Assembly: GCA_041574955.1 (NCBI GenBank)
Contig: JBFGNS010000010.1
Location: 1 to 47,969 of the forward strand
Length of the DNA: 47,969 bases
Reading direction: 5' to 3'
DNA from: CALZJC01 sp041574955
GTDB taxonomy: Bacteria > Acidobacteriota > Thermoanaerobaculia > Multivoradales > JAHEKO01
Shown: positions 9,496 to 17,046 of the stretch, piece by piece
Position numbering within the stretch: the first letter of the stretch is position 1
Layout of the letters: every line of letters begins with the position of its first letter
Translations under genes and position numbers: made by a program
The notes under the pieces: generated by a model
Database searches by the model: none
Seen by the model: only the letters and a program-made list of their open reading frames with translations
What the model was told of the DNA's origin: nothing

Positions 9496-9532
9496 GGAAA
9501 GAAAACGCCCCGGCCGACGACCGGCCGGGGCG
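9496..9532 (-). terminator. Intrinsic terminator of the Oar-like receptor gene
   Basis: Read on the minus strand, an 11-bp perfect GC-rich stem (arms 9532-9522 and 9516-9506, CGCCCCGGCCG type) with a 5-nt loop is followed directly by a T-rich run (TTTTCTTTCC, 9505-9496). It starts about 25 nt after the receptor stop codon. This is a textbook Rho-independent terminator and separates the receptor transcript from the downstream VWFA operon. Confidence 0.92.
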
Positions 9533-9556
9533 GAAGAACCGTCGCCGGAGAGCTTC

Positions 9557-12550
9557 CTAGAAGCGGAAGCCGACCGAGAAGCGGTAGGTGCGCGGCGACT
9601 GGAAGTCGTTCTCGTCTTCCGGCTCGCCGAAGCCCGACCGCTTCGCCCAGTTCACGCCCTCGACAGGCGTCTCGGTGAACGGGTTGAACGGCTGGCACCT
9701 ACCCGGGCAGGTGCTGCTCGCCGAGTTGGCCCGCGCCACGCCGGTGAACACGCCGGTCACCCCGTCCTCGTTGAACAGATTGAGGACCTCGGGCTGCAGG
9801 AACACCTCGACCTCGCGGCCGAAGGCGTTCCAGCTGAAGGCGTAGTTGACCGCCAGGTCGGTGCGGGTGATGTCGTCGGTATAGAACGCATCGGGTGCGG
9901 AGAAGTAGTAGGTCACCGATGACGGCGGACTTGCGTAGCCGGGGTTGGTGACGAACGGCCGGGTGTCGACCGAACCCACAGCGCCGTACGGGTTGCCCGA
10001 GAAGAAGTTCTGCAGCAGGCTGACCGAGAGGTTGTTGCGCGCGGTGTCGATGACGTCGTAGACGCCCCACACACGCAGACGGTGCTCCTCGTCGGCCGCT
10101 AGCTTGCCGACCGGTGCGGTCCAGCTGCGCTCGGAGTACTCGGGATAGGTGTTGAGACCGGACGGCACGGGGCCGCTGTTGCCGGTCTCGCCGTCGAAGT
10201 TGCCCTCGAGCTCGGAGTAGGTGTAGTTGCCGGCCAGGGTGAGCCGGTCGGTCACGCGGTAGCGGAACTGGGTGTGCAGACCCACGTACTCGCGGCTGAG
10301 GCCGTCGTCGTAGTTGCCGACCAGGGTCAGGTCTTCGACACCGGTCGCCGTCTGCACCGTACCGGTGGCGGTGGTCGTCAGATTGGAGTAGAAGTCCTCC
10401 CACTCCCGCAGCACGAGGTCGGCGCGTACCAGACCCTTCGAGCCCAGCCGCTTGGTGAAACCGACCGCGATCTCGTCGGTGGCGGGCGACCTGATGGTGT
10501 TGGGGATGATCTGGGTCTCGCCCGGGATGATCACCCCGAAGGTCCCCGGCACCGCCAGAGCCGGGAGGTTGCTGACATCCGTGATGCCACCGTTGGCCAG
10601 GTACCAGTCGAACATTATGCGCAGGGCGTCATCGGTCGAGGTGCAGGTGCCGGCGGCGGCACAGTTCGGGTCGGTGTTCACCAGCGGCCCGCCGTAGGGG
10701 AAGATGAACCGCCCGATGGCGCCGCCGTTGCTGGTCTGGTCGGCCCGGCTGTTGGCGATCGCCGCCACGTAGGTGCCCCAGCTGGCGTGCACCACCAGGT
10801 TGCCGTCGCCCTTGACGTCGTAGCTCAGGCCCAGCCGCGGGCTGATCTTGTCGTCGCTGGCGGTCTTGACGCCGGCGCTGTTGGTGCCGTCGTTCTCGTC
10901 GTAGCGCACGCCGACGTTGAAGCTCCACTTGTCGTTGAGCTGCCAGCTGTCGTTGACGTACAGCGAGTTGGTCTTGAAGCTGGTCGGCTGCGCGATGTCC
11001 TCGTTGAACACCGCCCACCAGCCGATCCAGGTGTCGGTGCCGAGGAACTGCGAGTAGATGTTGTTGTTGGCGTCGACGATGATGTCCGACGCCCAGACCG
11101 TGAAGTCGCTGCCGGTCTGCCGGTTGATCGAGAACCGGATGTCGTCGAAGGTGTCGTAGCCGAACACCAGGTCGTGGGTGCCGGCGCCTGCGGTGCTCAG
11201 GAAGTACGAGCCCTTGACCACGAAGTTGTCGTTGTTGCGCTCTTCGTCCGGGCAGCGCGGCGGACCGGCGCCGCAGAACGTCGGCGAGTGCCAGCGGTGG
11301 CTGGTGCCGCGCCGCCGCATCAGCGTGCCGTTGATGAGGTCGGTCTCGAGCGCACCGCTGCCGACGAAGGCGAACTCACGCTCCGAGTACTGCGCCTCGA
11401 CGAAGAAGTTCGAGGTCAGGATGCCGGTGTAGTTGCCGACGATCATCTCCTGCGGCAGCGTCCGGTTGGTCAGGCTGTCGAGGTCGATGAAGGTGAACGA
11501 GCCGCGGTTGTTCTGCGCCTCGTCGATCTCGAAGTACGAGCCGGTGAAGGTGTGGCTGGGGTTCGGCGACAGGGTCAGCTTGCCCTCCAGCCGGGTCTCG
11601 GTGTCGGTGCGGGTGAACGGGATGTTGGTGACGGCGCGGGTGGTCTGGTTCTCCGAGCGCTCGAGGTCGCGGCCGGCGGTGAAGAACCACAGGTGGTCCT
11701 TCCAGAAGTAGCCGCCGAGGGTCGCCTCGTAGGTCTCGTTGAGCTCGTCCTTGCGCTCCGGCGACAGCGAGTTCCTCGACACCCAGTCGTCGTTGTCGAG
11801 GTTGACGCGGAACGAGCCCGAGAAATCATTGCCGCCCGACTTGGTGATGGCGTTGACCACCCCGCCGGTGAACCGGCCGTACTCCGCGGACACGCCCGAG
11901 GCCGCCACCGTGGTCTCCTGGATGGCGTCCTCGATGAACAGGTCGAACGGCTGGCCGCGTACGTTCTCGTTCATCACCACGCCGTTCATCAGGAACAGGT
12001 TCTCGAACGACATGGCGCCCGAGATGGTGATGTTGCCGCCCGGGCCGGTGTTGTGGACGCCCGGCGCCATCGAAGTGGCGGAGGACAGCGTGCGGTTGAT
12101 CGGCAGCTTCTCGATCTCGCCCTGCTCGAACGTGGCCGCGCCGGTACGGGTCTTGGAGATGGTCTCCAGCTCGCCGGTGACGACGATCTCCTCCTCGACC
12201 GAGGAGAGCTTCATGGTCACCGGGTCGGAGCGGGTCGGCTCGCCGACGTTGATCTTGACCTCGCGCACCGCCGAGGCGAAGCCCTCCAGCTCGTAGCTCA
12301 CCTTGTAGACGCCGGCCGGCAGCGCGGGCAGCTTGTAGTTGCCGTTGTTGTCGCTGACCGCGACGCGGGAGCCCTGCAGCTTCTCCGACGTGGCGGTGAT
12401 CGTCACACCGGGCAGCGACGCGCCGCTCTCGTCCTGCACGCGGCCGACCAGCTCACCGGTGGAGATCTGCGCCTCCGTCGGCGGCACGGCCGCCAGGACA
12501 GCCAGCAGCAGGACCGAGAGCACTGCGTTTCTGGTTCGTGCTCGACTCAA
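9557..12550 (-). CDS. Oar-like TonB-dependent outer-membrane receptor
   Basis: 997 residues. The start is taken as TTG 12550 because AAGGAGG sits 6 nt upstream and the protein then opens with a good signal peptide (SRARTRNAVLSVLLLAVLAA, cleavage near TEAQ); the frame stays open upstream but that part is non-coding in appearance. Residues about 30-110 are a carboxypeptidase-regulatory-like domain (GELVGRVQDESGASLPGVTI). A plug domain follows (about 115-250; ISGAMSFENLFLMNGVVMNE, then GVVNAITKSGGNDFSG). The rest is a beta-barrel ending in Phe (YRFSVGFRF), as expected for outer-membrane barrels. The family, named for Myxococcus Oar, is abundant in Acidobacteria and is used for uptake of large or complex substrates or for surface functions. 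Substrate unknown. Expressed from its own promoter near 12762-12791 and ended by the terminator at 9496-9532. Confidence 0.9.
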   Translation of the reverse strand: MSRARTRNAVLSVLLLAVLAAVPPTEAQISTGELVGRVQDESGASLPGVTITATSEKLQGSRVAVSDNNGNYKLPALPAGVYKVSYELEGFASAVREVKINVGEPTRSDPVTMKLSSVEEEIVVTGELETISKTRTGAATFEQGEIEKLPINRTLSSATSMAPGVHNTGPGGNITISGAMSFENLFLMNGVVMNENVRGQPFDLFIEDAIQETTVAASGVSAEYGRFTGGVVNAITKSGGNDFSGSFRVNLDNDDWVSRNSLSPERKDELNETYEATLGGYFWKDHLWFFTAGRDLERSENQTTRAVTNIPFTRTDTETRLEGKLTLSPNPSHTFTGSYFEIDEAQNNRGSFTFIDLDSLTNRTLPQEMIVGNYTGILTSNFFVEAQYSEREFAFVGSGALETDLINGTLMRRRGTSHRWHSPTFCGAGPPRCPDEERNNDNFVVKGSYFLSTAGAGTHDLVFGYDTFDDIRFSINRQTGSDFTVWASDIIVDANNNIYSQFLGTDTWIGWWAVFNEDIAQPTSFKTNSLYVNDSWQLNDKWSFNVGVRYDENDGTNSAGVKTASDDKISPRLGLSYDVKGDGNLVVHASWGTYVAAIANSRADQTSNGGAIGRFIFPYGGPLVNTDPNCAAAGTCTSTDDALRIMFDWYLANGGITDVSNLPALAVPGTFGVIIPGETQIIPNTIRSPATDEIAVGFTKRLGSKGLVRADLVLREWEDFYSNLTTTATGTVQTATGVEDLTLVGNYDDGLSREYVGLHTQFRYRVTDRLTLAGNYTYSELEGNFDGETGNSGPVPSGLNTYPEYSERSWTAPVGKLAADEEHRLRVWGVYDVIDTARNNLSVSLLQNFFSGNPYGAVGSVDTRPFVTNPGYASPPSSVTYYFSAPDAFYTDDITRTDLAVNYAFSWNAFGREVEVFLQPEVLNLFNEDGVTGVFTGVARANSASSTCPGRCQPFNPFTETPVEGVNWAKRSGFGEPEDENDFQSPRTYRFSVGFRF

Positions 12551-12761
12551 GATGCTCCTCCTTCTCTCGTGCCCTCCGTTCCACCGGAAGACGGTTGAAG
12601 GGTCTCGGTTCTGAAAACAGGCCCCGTGCGCGGACGCGCTACGGTGCCTCGGAATCGGCTGCTTCTGCAGGCGTATAAAAGCAAGCTGCAAGCCAACTTC
12701 ACGGCCGCCGCGAAACGAGTCGGGCCGACCGTCGCGGCCCCCGGGGACAATTCGTAGGCCG

Positions 12762-12791
12762 AGTATAAGGTAGCCTCGAGCCGCCAGGCAA
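12762..12791 (-). promoter_or_regulatory. Sigma-70-type promoter of the Oar-like receptor
   Basis: On the minus strand TTGCCT (12791-12786) is followed after 18 bp by TATACT (12767-12762), matching 4/6 and 5/6 positions of the consensus. Transcription would begin near 12755 and give a leader of about 205 nt before TTG 12550. It lies in the most AT-rich part of the intergenic region. Further AT-rich -10-like strings at about 12672-12680 could be secondary. Confidence 0.62.
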
Positions 12792-12935
12792 GCGCCATAT
12801 AAGGCAGCGGTTTGGGAGGGTCCGGGAGCCCCCGGAGTCGCTCGGCCGGCGCGGTTGGTGGGCGCCTGGAGCCCGACTCGTCCAGGCCGTGGCGGCGCGC
12901 GGCCCTCTCCGAATCCGTGCCGCGTTCGGTTTCTT

Positions 12936-12949
12936 GAATCCAAGGATTC
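12936..12949. promoter_or_regulatory. Short palindrome, possible operator
   Basis: GAATCCAAGGATTC is a perfect 6-bp inverted repeat with a 2-bp centre, located between the two divergent genes and upstream of both. It has the size of a dimeric regulator site, but no cognate regulator is in view and chance is possible. Confidence 0.25.
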
Positions 12950-13043
12950 GAACAGACGCCTGCCTCGGGTACCGCATCGGCCCGTTCCCCCACTCCGCTG
13001 CCCCCTCGCCGAGCGCGTCTCCGCCGACTCGAGGATGCCACGC

Positions 13044-13062
13044 GGAGGCCGTGCTAGCCTCC
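13044..13062 (+). promoter_or_regulatory. Hairpin with -10-like hexamer at the CRTAC1 lipoprotein start
   Basis: GGAGGC (13044-13049) pairs perfectly with GCCTCC (13057-13062) across a 7-nt loop, ending 4 nt before the GTG start. The left arm is the only Shine-Dalgarno-like sequence near the start, so in an RNA the ribosome site would be masked. Alternatively TAGCCT (13055-13060) is a -10 element 6 nt before GTG and the message is leaderless. The two readings exclude each other. Confidence 0.35.
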
Positions 13063-13066
13063 TGCC

Positions 13067-14845
13067 GTGCGGTACGCGACGGCGCGAGCGCCGGCCCGAC
13101 CCGGTCCGCCGGCCGTCTGCCTCCTGGTGCTGGTAGCGGCGCTCGCGGCAGGTTGCGCAAGCCCCGAGGAGCGGAGCCCGGACGCCTCCGACGCCGGCCC
13201 GGTCACCGGACCGTTCGTCGACCACAGCGCCGAGGCCGGCCTCGACTTCCACCACTTCAACGGCATGTCGGGGCGGTACTACATGGCGGAGATCATCAGC
13301 CCGGGCGGCGCGCTGGTGGACTACGACGGCGACGGCGATCTCGACATCTACCTGTTGCAGGGCACGATGCTCGGCTCCGCCGGTGTGGACGAGGCGCCGC
13401 GGCCGCCGCGACACCCTACACCGCTGACCGACCGCCTCTACCGCAACGACCTCGCGGCGACGACCGGCGGCGACCGGTCGCCGCGGCTGGTGGACGTCAC
13501 GCGGCGCGCCGGCCTCGCCGCCAGCCGCTACGGCGTGGGGGTGGCGGCAGGCGACTACAACGGCGACGGCCAGGTCGACCTGTATATCACCAACCTCGGA
13601 CCCAACCAGCTGTTGCGCAACGCCGGCGACGGCAGCTTTGACGACGTGACCGCCGCGGCCGGCGTCGGCGACACGGGCTGGAGCGTGCCGGCGACCTGGC
13701 TCGACTTCGACCGCGACGGACGGCTCGACCTGTACGTCGGCAACTATGTCGACTATCCGTTCGACGAGCCGGTGCTGTGCCGCGACCTCACAGGCGCGCG
13801 CGACTACTGCGGCCCCGCCAGCTACCCGTCGCAGCCCGACCGGCTCTACCGCAACCGCGGCGACCGTTTCGAGGACGTCACCGCCGAGTCCGGCCTCGGC
13901 AGCGCGCCGCCGGCACCGGCGCTCGGCGCCGTCGCCGCCGACTTCGACGGTGACGGCTGGCCCGACCTCTACGTCGCCAACGATGGCCAGGCCAACAACC
14001 TGTGGATCAACCGGCGAGACGGCACCTTCTCCGACGAGGCGCTGCTCGCCGGCTGCGCGGTCAACGGCCGCGGCAAGGCGGAGGGCAGCATGGGCGTCGA
14101 CGCCGCCGACTTCGACGGCGACGGCGACCTCGACCTGTTCATGACCCACCTGGTGGCGGAGACCAACACCCTGTTCCGCAACGACGGCGGCGGCCTGTTC
14201 ACCGACCACACCGACGTCGCCGGCCTGGGCGCCGCCAGCCGCACGCGCACCGGCTTCGGCGCCGGCTGGCTCGACTACGACAACGACGGTCTGCTCGACC
14301 TGGTGGCGGTCAACGGCGCGGTCAAGAAGATCGAGGCGCTGGCGCGCGCCGGCGACCCGTTCCCGCTGCACGAGCCCAACCAGCTGTTCCGCAACCTGGG
14401 AGGCGAGCGGTTCGAGGAGGTCGACGGCGGCGAGCCGTTCACGCTCTCCGAGGTCAGCCGCGGAGCGCTGCTGGGCGATCTCGACAACGACGGCGACACC
14501 GACCTGGTGGTGGCCAACAACAACGGCCCGGCCCGGCTGCTGATCAACCGGATCGGCCAGGACCGGCAGTGGGTCGGCGCCCGTCTCACGGTCGGCCGTC
14601 CGGCGCGCGACGCCCTCGGCGCACGGCTCGCCACCACCGCCCCCGACGGCACCGAACGGTGGGGCCGCGTGCGGGCGGACGGCAGCTACGCCGCGGCAAA
14701 CGACCCGCGCGTGCGCGTGGGCCTGGGCGACGGTCCGCCGCCGGCCAGCGTGCGGGTGCACTGGCCGGACGGGAGGCGCCAGGTGTGGCTGCGGCCACCG
14801 GCCGGACGCTACCTGGTGGCGGCTGCACGGGCGCCTACGCCTTGA
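13067..14845 (+). CDS. CRTAC1-family lipoprotein (FG-GAP/VCBS repeats, ASPIC/UnbV C-domain)
   Basis: 592 residues from GTG 13067. The N-terminus is a lipoprotein signal with lipobox LAAGC (Cys about residue 30). The body contains repeated calcium-binding-type loops of FG-GAP/VCBS propellers (DYDGDGDLDIYLLQG, GDYNGDGQVDLYITN, ADFDGDGWPDLYVANDG, GDLDNDGDTDLVVANN), building a seven-bladed-propeller-like domain. The C-terminal ~90 residues match the ASPIC/UnbV domain (GARLATT, GLGDGPPPASVRVHWPDG). Such proteins are exported and common in Acidobacteria and Planctomycetes; their biochemical role is unsettled. The downstream TPR lipoprotein gene starts inside its stop codon (TTGA), so the two products are co-produced. 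A paralogous pair lies in inverted orientation at 17047-20807. Confidence 0.88.
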   Translation: MRYATARAPARPGPPAVCLLVLVAALAAGCASPEERSPDASDAGPVTGPFVDHSAEAGLDFHHFNGMSGRYYMAEIISPGGALVDYDGDGDLDIYLLQGTMLGSAGVDEAPRPPRHPTPLTDRLYRNDLAATTGGDRSPRLVDVTRRAGLAASRYGVGVAAGDYNGDGQVDLYITNLGPNQLLRNAGDGSFDDVTAAAGVGDTGWSVPATWLDFDRDGRLDLYVGNYVDYPFDEPVLCRDLTGARDYCGPASYPSQPDRLYRNRGDRFEDVTAESGLGSAPPAPALGAVAADFDGDGWPDLYVANDGQANNLWINRRDGTFSDEALLAGCAVNGRGKAEGSMGVDAADFDGDGDLDLFMTHLVAETNTLFRNDGGGLFTDHTDVAGLGAASRTRTGFGAGWLDYDNDGLLDLVAVNGAVKKIEALARAGDPFPLHEPNQLFRNLGGERFEEVDGGEPFTLSEVSRGALLGDLDNDGDTDLVVANNNGPARLLINRIGQDRQWVGARLTVGRPARDALGARLATTAPDGTERWGRVRADGSYAAANDPRVRVGLGDGPPPASVRVHWPDGRRQVWLRPPAGRYLVAAARAPTP

Positions 14846-16866
14846 AGCGGCGGGCCGCAGCCTGGCTGCTGGCGGTGGCCTGGCTGGCGGCCGGCTGCCC
14901 CGGCCGCCCCGCCGCCGAGTTGGAGGAGGTGCCCCATCCCGACCTGAGCGCCGCCGAGTCCGCAGTGCGCGAGCAGGTGGCGGTCCAGCGCGAGACGGTC
15001 GACGAGCTGCTGGCGGCCGAGCCGGCCGACGCCGCGGCGGCGGCCGCAGCCTTGGCCGAGCTCGGCCGGGTCTACCTGCTGTACGACTTTCCGCAAGCCG
15101 CCGAGGCCTGCTTCACCAACGCGGCGCGGCTGGCGCCGGACGAGGCCGACTGGCAGTACCTGCTGGCCTACATCACCACTCTGCAAGGGCGCCCGGAAGA
15201 GGGACGCGCTCTCTACCGGCGCGCCCTCGAGCTGCGCCCAGGTTTCCAGCCGGCGCTGCTGCGGCTCGGGCGCGTGGAGCTGGAGCTGGGCCAGTACGAC
15301 GCCGCGCGCGGCCGGTTCGAGGCGGCGCTGGCCGCCGACCCCGAGGCCGCGGCGGCGCACGAGGGGTTGGGCAAGCTGGCGGCGGCGGCCGGCGACCCGG
15401 CGGCGGCGGCGGTCCACTTCGAGCGCGCGCTGGAGCTGGCGCCGCGTGCCGACAGCCTGCGCTACGCGCTCGGCCAGACCTACCGCGACCTCGGGCGCAC
15501 CGAAGAGGCGCGCCGCGAGCTGGCGGCGAGCGGCGACGTCGCGGTACCGATCGTCGACCCGTTGATCAGCCCGCTCGGAACCCTCGCCGAGTCGGCGCAG
15601 TTCTACCTGGTGCAGGGCGGCGAGGCGCTCGAGGACGGCGACTACGAGCGCGCTGTGGCGGCCTACGGCGCCGCCCTCGAGCGCGACGCGGCCAGCTTCG
15701 TCGCCATCAAGGGCCTGGCGTACGCGCTCGAGAAGCTGGGCGACCTCGACGGCGCGGTCGCGACCCTCGAGCGCGGCCTCGCGGAGGCCGACAGCGGCGA
15801 AGCGGAGCGCGGCGAGCGGGCCGAGATCCTGCGCGTGCTGGGCGGCCTCGAGGCGCTGCGCGGACGCGATGCCGCCGCGGCCGAGCGGTTCGCCGCTTCT
15901 CTGGCGCTCGACGCCGACCAGCCCGACGCCCGCATGAAGCTGGCCAACTCGCTGTCCCGGTTGGGTCGCTTTGGCGAGGCGCTGCCCCTCTACGACCGGC
16001 TGCTCGAGGAGAAGCCGGAGCACGCCGCCGACATCCTGCTGCGAAGGGCGACGGCGCTGGTCAACCTCGGTCGCGGTGACGAAGCGCTGGCGGACTTCCG
16101 CCGCGCCGTCGAGCTACGCCCCGACGACCGGCCGCTCAGGCTGCGCTACGCCGACGCGCTGGCCCACCTGGGCCGGGCAGCCGAGGCCGCCCGACAGCGC
16201 CGGCTGGCCGGCGGCGGGGGGGACGCGGAGGTGCTGCTGCGCACCGCCCGCCAGCAGCGCGACGCCGGCCGCTACCAGCAGGCGCTGGACGGCTTCACCG
16301 CGGTTCTGGACCAGGCACCCGAGCGCCACGACGTGCGGTTCGAACGCGCGCAGCTGCTCGGTCATCTGGGCCGCTACGCCGGGGCCGTGGCCGACTTCCG
16401 CCGGGTCATCGAGGCCGAGCCGCGGCACGCCGCGGCACGCCATGGCGAGACCACCGCGCTCATCCTGCTCGAGCGCTATGGCGAGGCCCGCGTGCGGCTC
16501 AACGAGGCGCTGCGCATCTTCTCGCTCGACGCCCGGCTGGCGCACCTGCAGGCGCGGCTGCTGGCAACGGTGCCCGAGGCACCGGTGCGCGACGGCCGGC
16601 TGGCGCTCGAGGTCGCCCGCCGGCTGCTCGAGGTCGACGACGGCGTGCGGGTGCGCGAGACCTTCGCCCTGGCGCTGGCCGAGAGTGGTCGCACCGCGGA
16701 GGCAGCCGAGCTGCAGCGCCGGCTGGTGAGCGACGCCGAGAGCCGCGGCGACCGCGAGCTGGCGGCCGACCTGCGCGCCAAGCTGGAGACCCTCGACAGC
16801 GGCCGCGCCTGGTGGGCCAGCGGCCCCCAAGAGATTCTCGACGCCACCCTGCCGGACGACCGCTAG
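14842..16866 (+). CDS. TPR lipoprotein paired with CRTAC1 protein
   Basis: 674 residues. TTG 14842 overlaps the previous stop by 4 bp and gives a short lipoprotein signal (KRRAAAWLLAVAWLAAGC, Cys about residue 19). No other start in the frame would yield a signal peptide. Nearly the whole mature protein is TPR (for example LAELGRVYLLYDFPQAAEAC, ALLRLGRVELELGQYDAARG, ATALVNLGRGDEALADFRRA). The N-terminal part describes a chain of length-matched repeats that aligns by eye with the 17047-19029 product, its paralogue. It is likely a membrane-tethered scaffold that works with the CRTAC1 lipoprotein encoded just upstream. No enzyme motif is visible. Confidence 0.86.
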   Translation: MKRRAAAWLLAVAWLAAGCPGRPAAELEEVPHPDLSAAESAVREQVAVQRETVDELLAAEPADAAAAAAALAELGRVYLLYDFPQAAEACFTNAARLAPDEADWQYLLAYITTLQGRPEEGRALYRRALELRPGFQPALLRLGRVELELGQYDAARGRFEAALAADPEAAAAHEGLGKLAAAAGDPAAAAVHFERALELAPRADSLRYALGQTYRDLGRTEEARRELAASGDVAVPIVDPLISPLGTLAESAQFYLVQGGEALEDGDYERAVAAYGAALERDAASFVAIKGLAYALEKLGDLDGAVATLERGLAEADSGEAERGERAEILRVLGGLEALRGRDAAAAERFAASLALDADQPDARMKLANSLSRLGRFGEALPLYDRLLEEKPEHAADILLRRATALVNLGRGDEALADFRRAVELRPDDRPLRLRYADALAHLGRAAEAARQRRLAGGGGDAEVLLRTARQQRDAGRYQQALDGFTAVLDQAPERHDVRFERAQLLGHLGRYAGAVADFRRVIEAEPRHAAARHGETTALILLERYGEARVRLNEALRIFSLDARLAHLQARLLATVPEAPVRDGRLALEVARRLLEVDDGVRVRETFALALAESGRTAEAAELQRRLVSDAESRGDRELAADLRAKLETLDSGRAWWASGPQEILDATLPDDR

Positions 16867-16958
16867 CGCCCCAGGCCTCGAGCCCTCGAAGCGAAGCGCA
16901 CCCGCCCGAAGCCACGAACGCTGCTGCGAGCCGGCACACGCATGCCGGGGCTGGTGCT

Positions 16959-16985
16959 GAGATCCTTCGCTGCGCTCAGGATGAC
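16959..16985. repeat. Dispersed 'HPERSEGS'-type repeat
   Basis: The core CCTTCGCTGCGCTCAGG, flanked by GAGAT and ATGAC, is the widespread bacterial intergenic repeat whose six-frame translations give the artefact peptides HPERSEGS and FAALRMT. The ends (ATCCT and AGGAT) are inverted repeats. It is intergenic, between two convergent gene pairs. Identification is by recognition of the motif; only one copy is seen in the window. Confidence 0.75.
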
Positions 16986-16994
16986 GGTGGGCTA

Positions 16995-17042
16995 CGGGGG
17001 CCGGAGTCCGACTTCGGTCTCTCAGCACTCCCGCGGCCCCCG
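16995..17042. terminator. Long hairpin between convergent genes, candidate bidirectional terminator
   Basis: CGGGGGCC plus GGAGT (16995-17007) can pair with ACTCC and GGCCCCCG (17026-17042) with a 3-nt bulge, enclosing a loop of under 20 nt. It ends 4 bp before the stop of the minus-strand TPR gene. There is no U-tract on either strand, so it may end transcripts poorly on its own or act with Rho. Confidence 0.4.
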
Positions 17043-17046
17043 AGCC

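Larger units (their letters stand above)
12551..13066. other. Divergent intergenic region between receptor and CRTAC1 lipoprotein
   Basis: This 516-bp stretch separates two divergent genes. It is less GC-rich than its surroundings around 12661-12810 and contains the receptor promoter, a leader of about 205 nt for the receptor, a short palindrome (12936-12949) and a hairpin next to the CRTAC1 start. Open frames crossing it have low-complexity arginine-rich translations typical of non-coding GC-rich DNA, so no gene is called. Confidence 0.75.

Noticed and set aside
12547..13041. Small minus-strand ORFs in the 516-bp intergenic region
   Set aside because: Arginine/serine-rich low-complexity translation, overlap with the receptor promoter and leader, no Shine-Dalgarno or recognisable motif.
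12551..14761. Upstream extension of the receptor reading frame into a 1734-residue protein
   Set aside because: The extra part is antisense to the CRTAC1 lipoprotein gene and crosses the promoter; the signal peptide and Shine-Dalgarno place the start at 12550.
16942..17028. Peptides HPERSEGSQH and FAALRMT as small proteins
   Set aside because: These are known translation artefacts of the dispersed intergenic repeat, not proteins.
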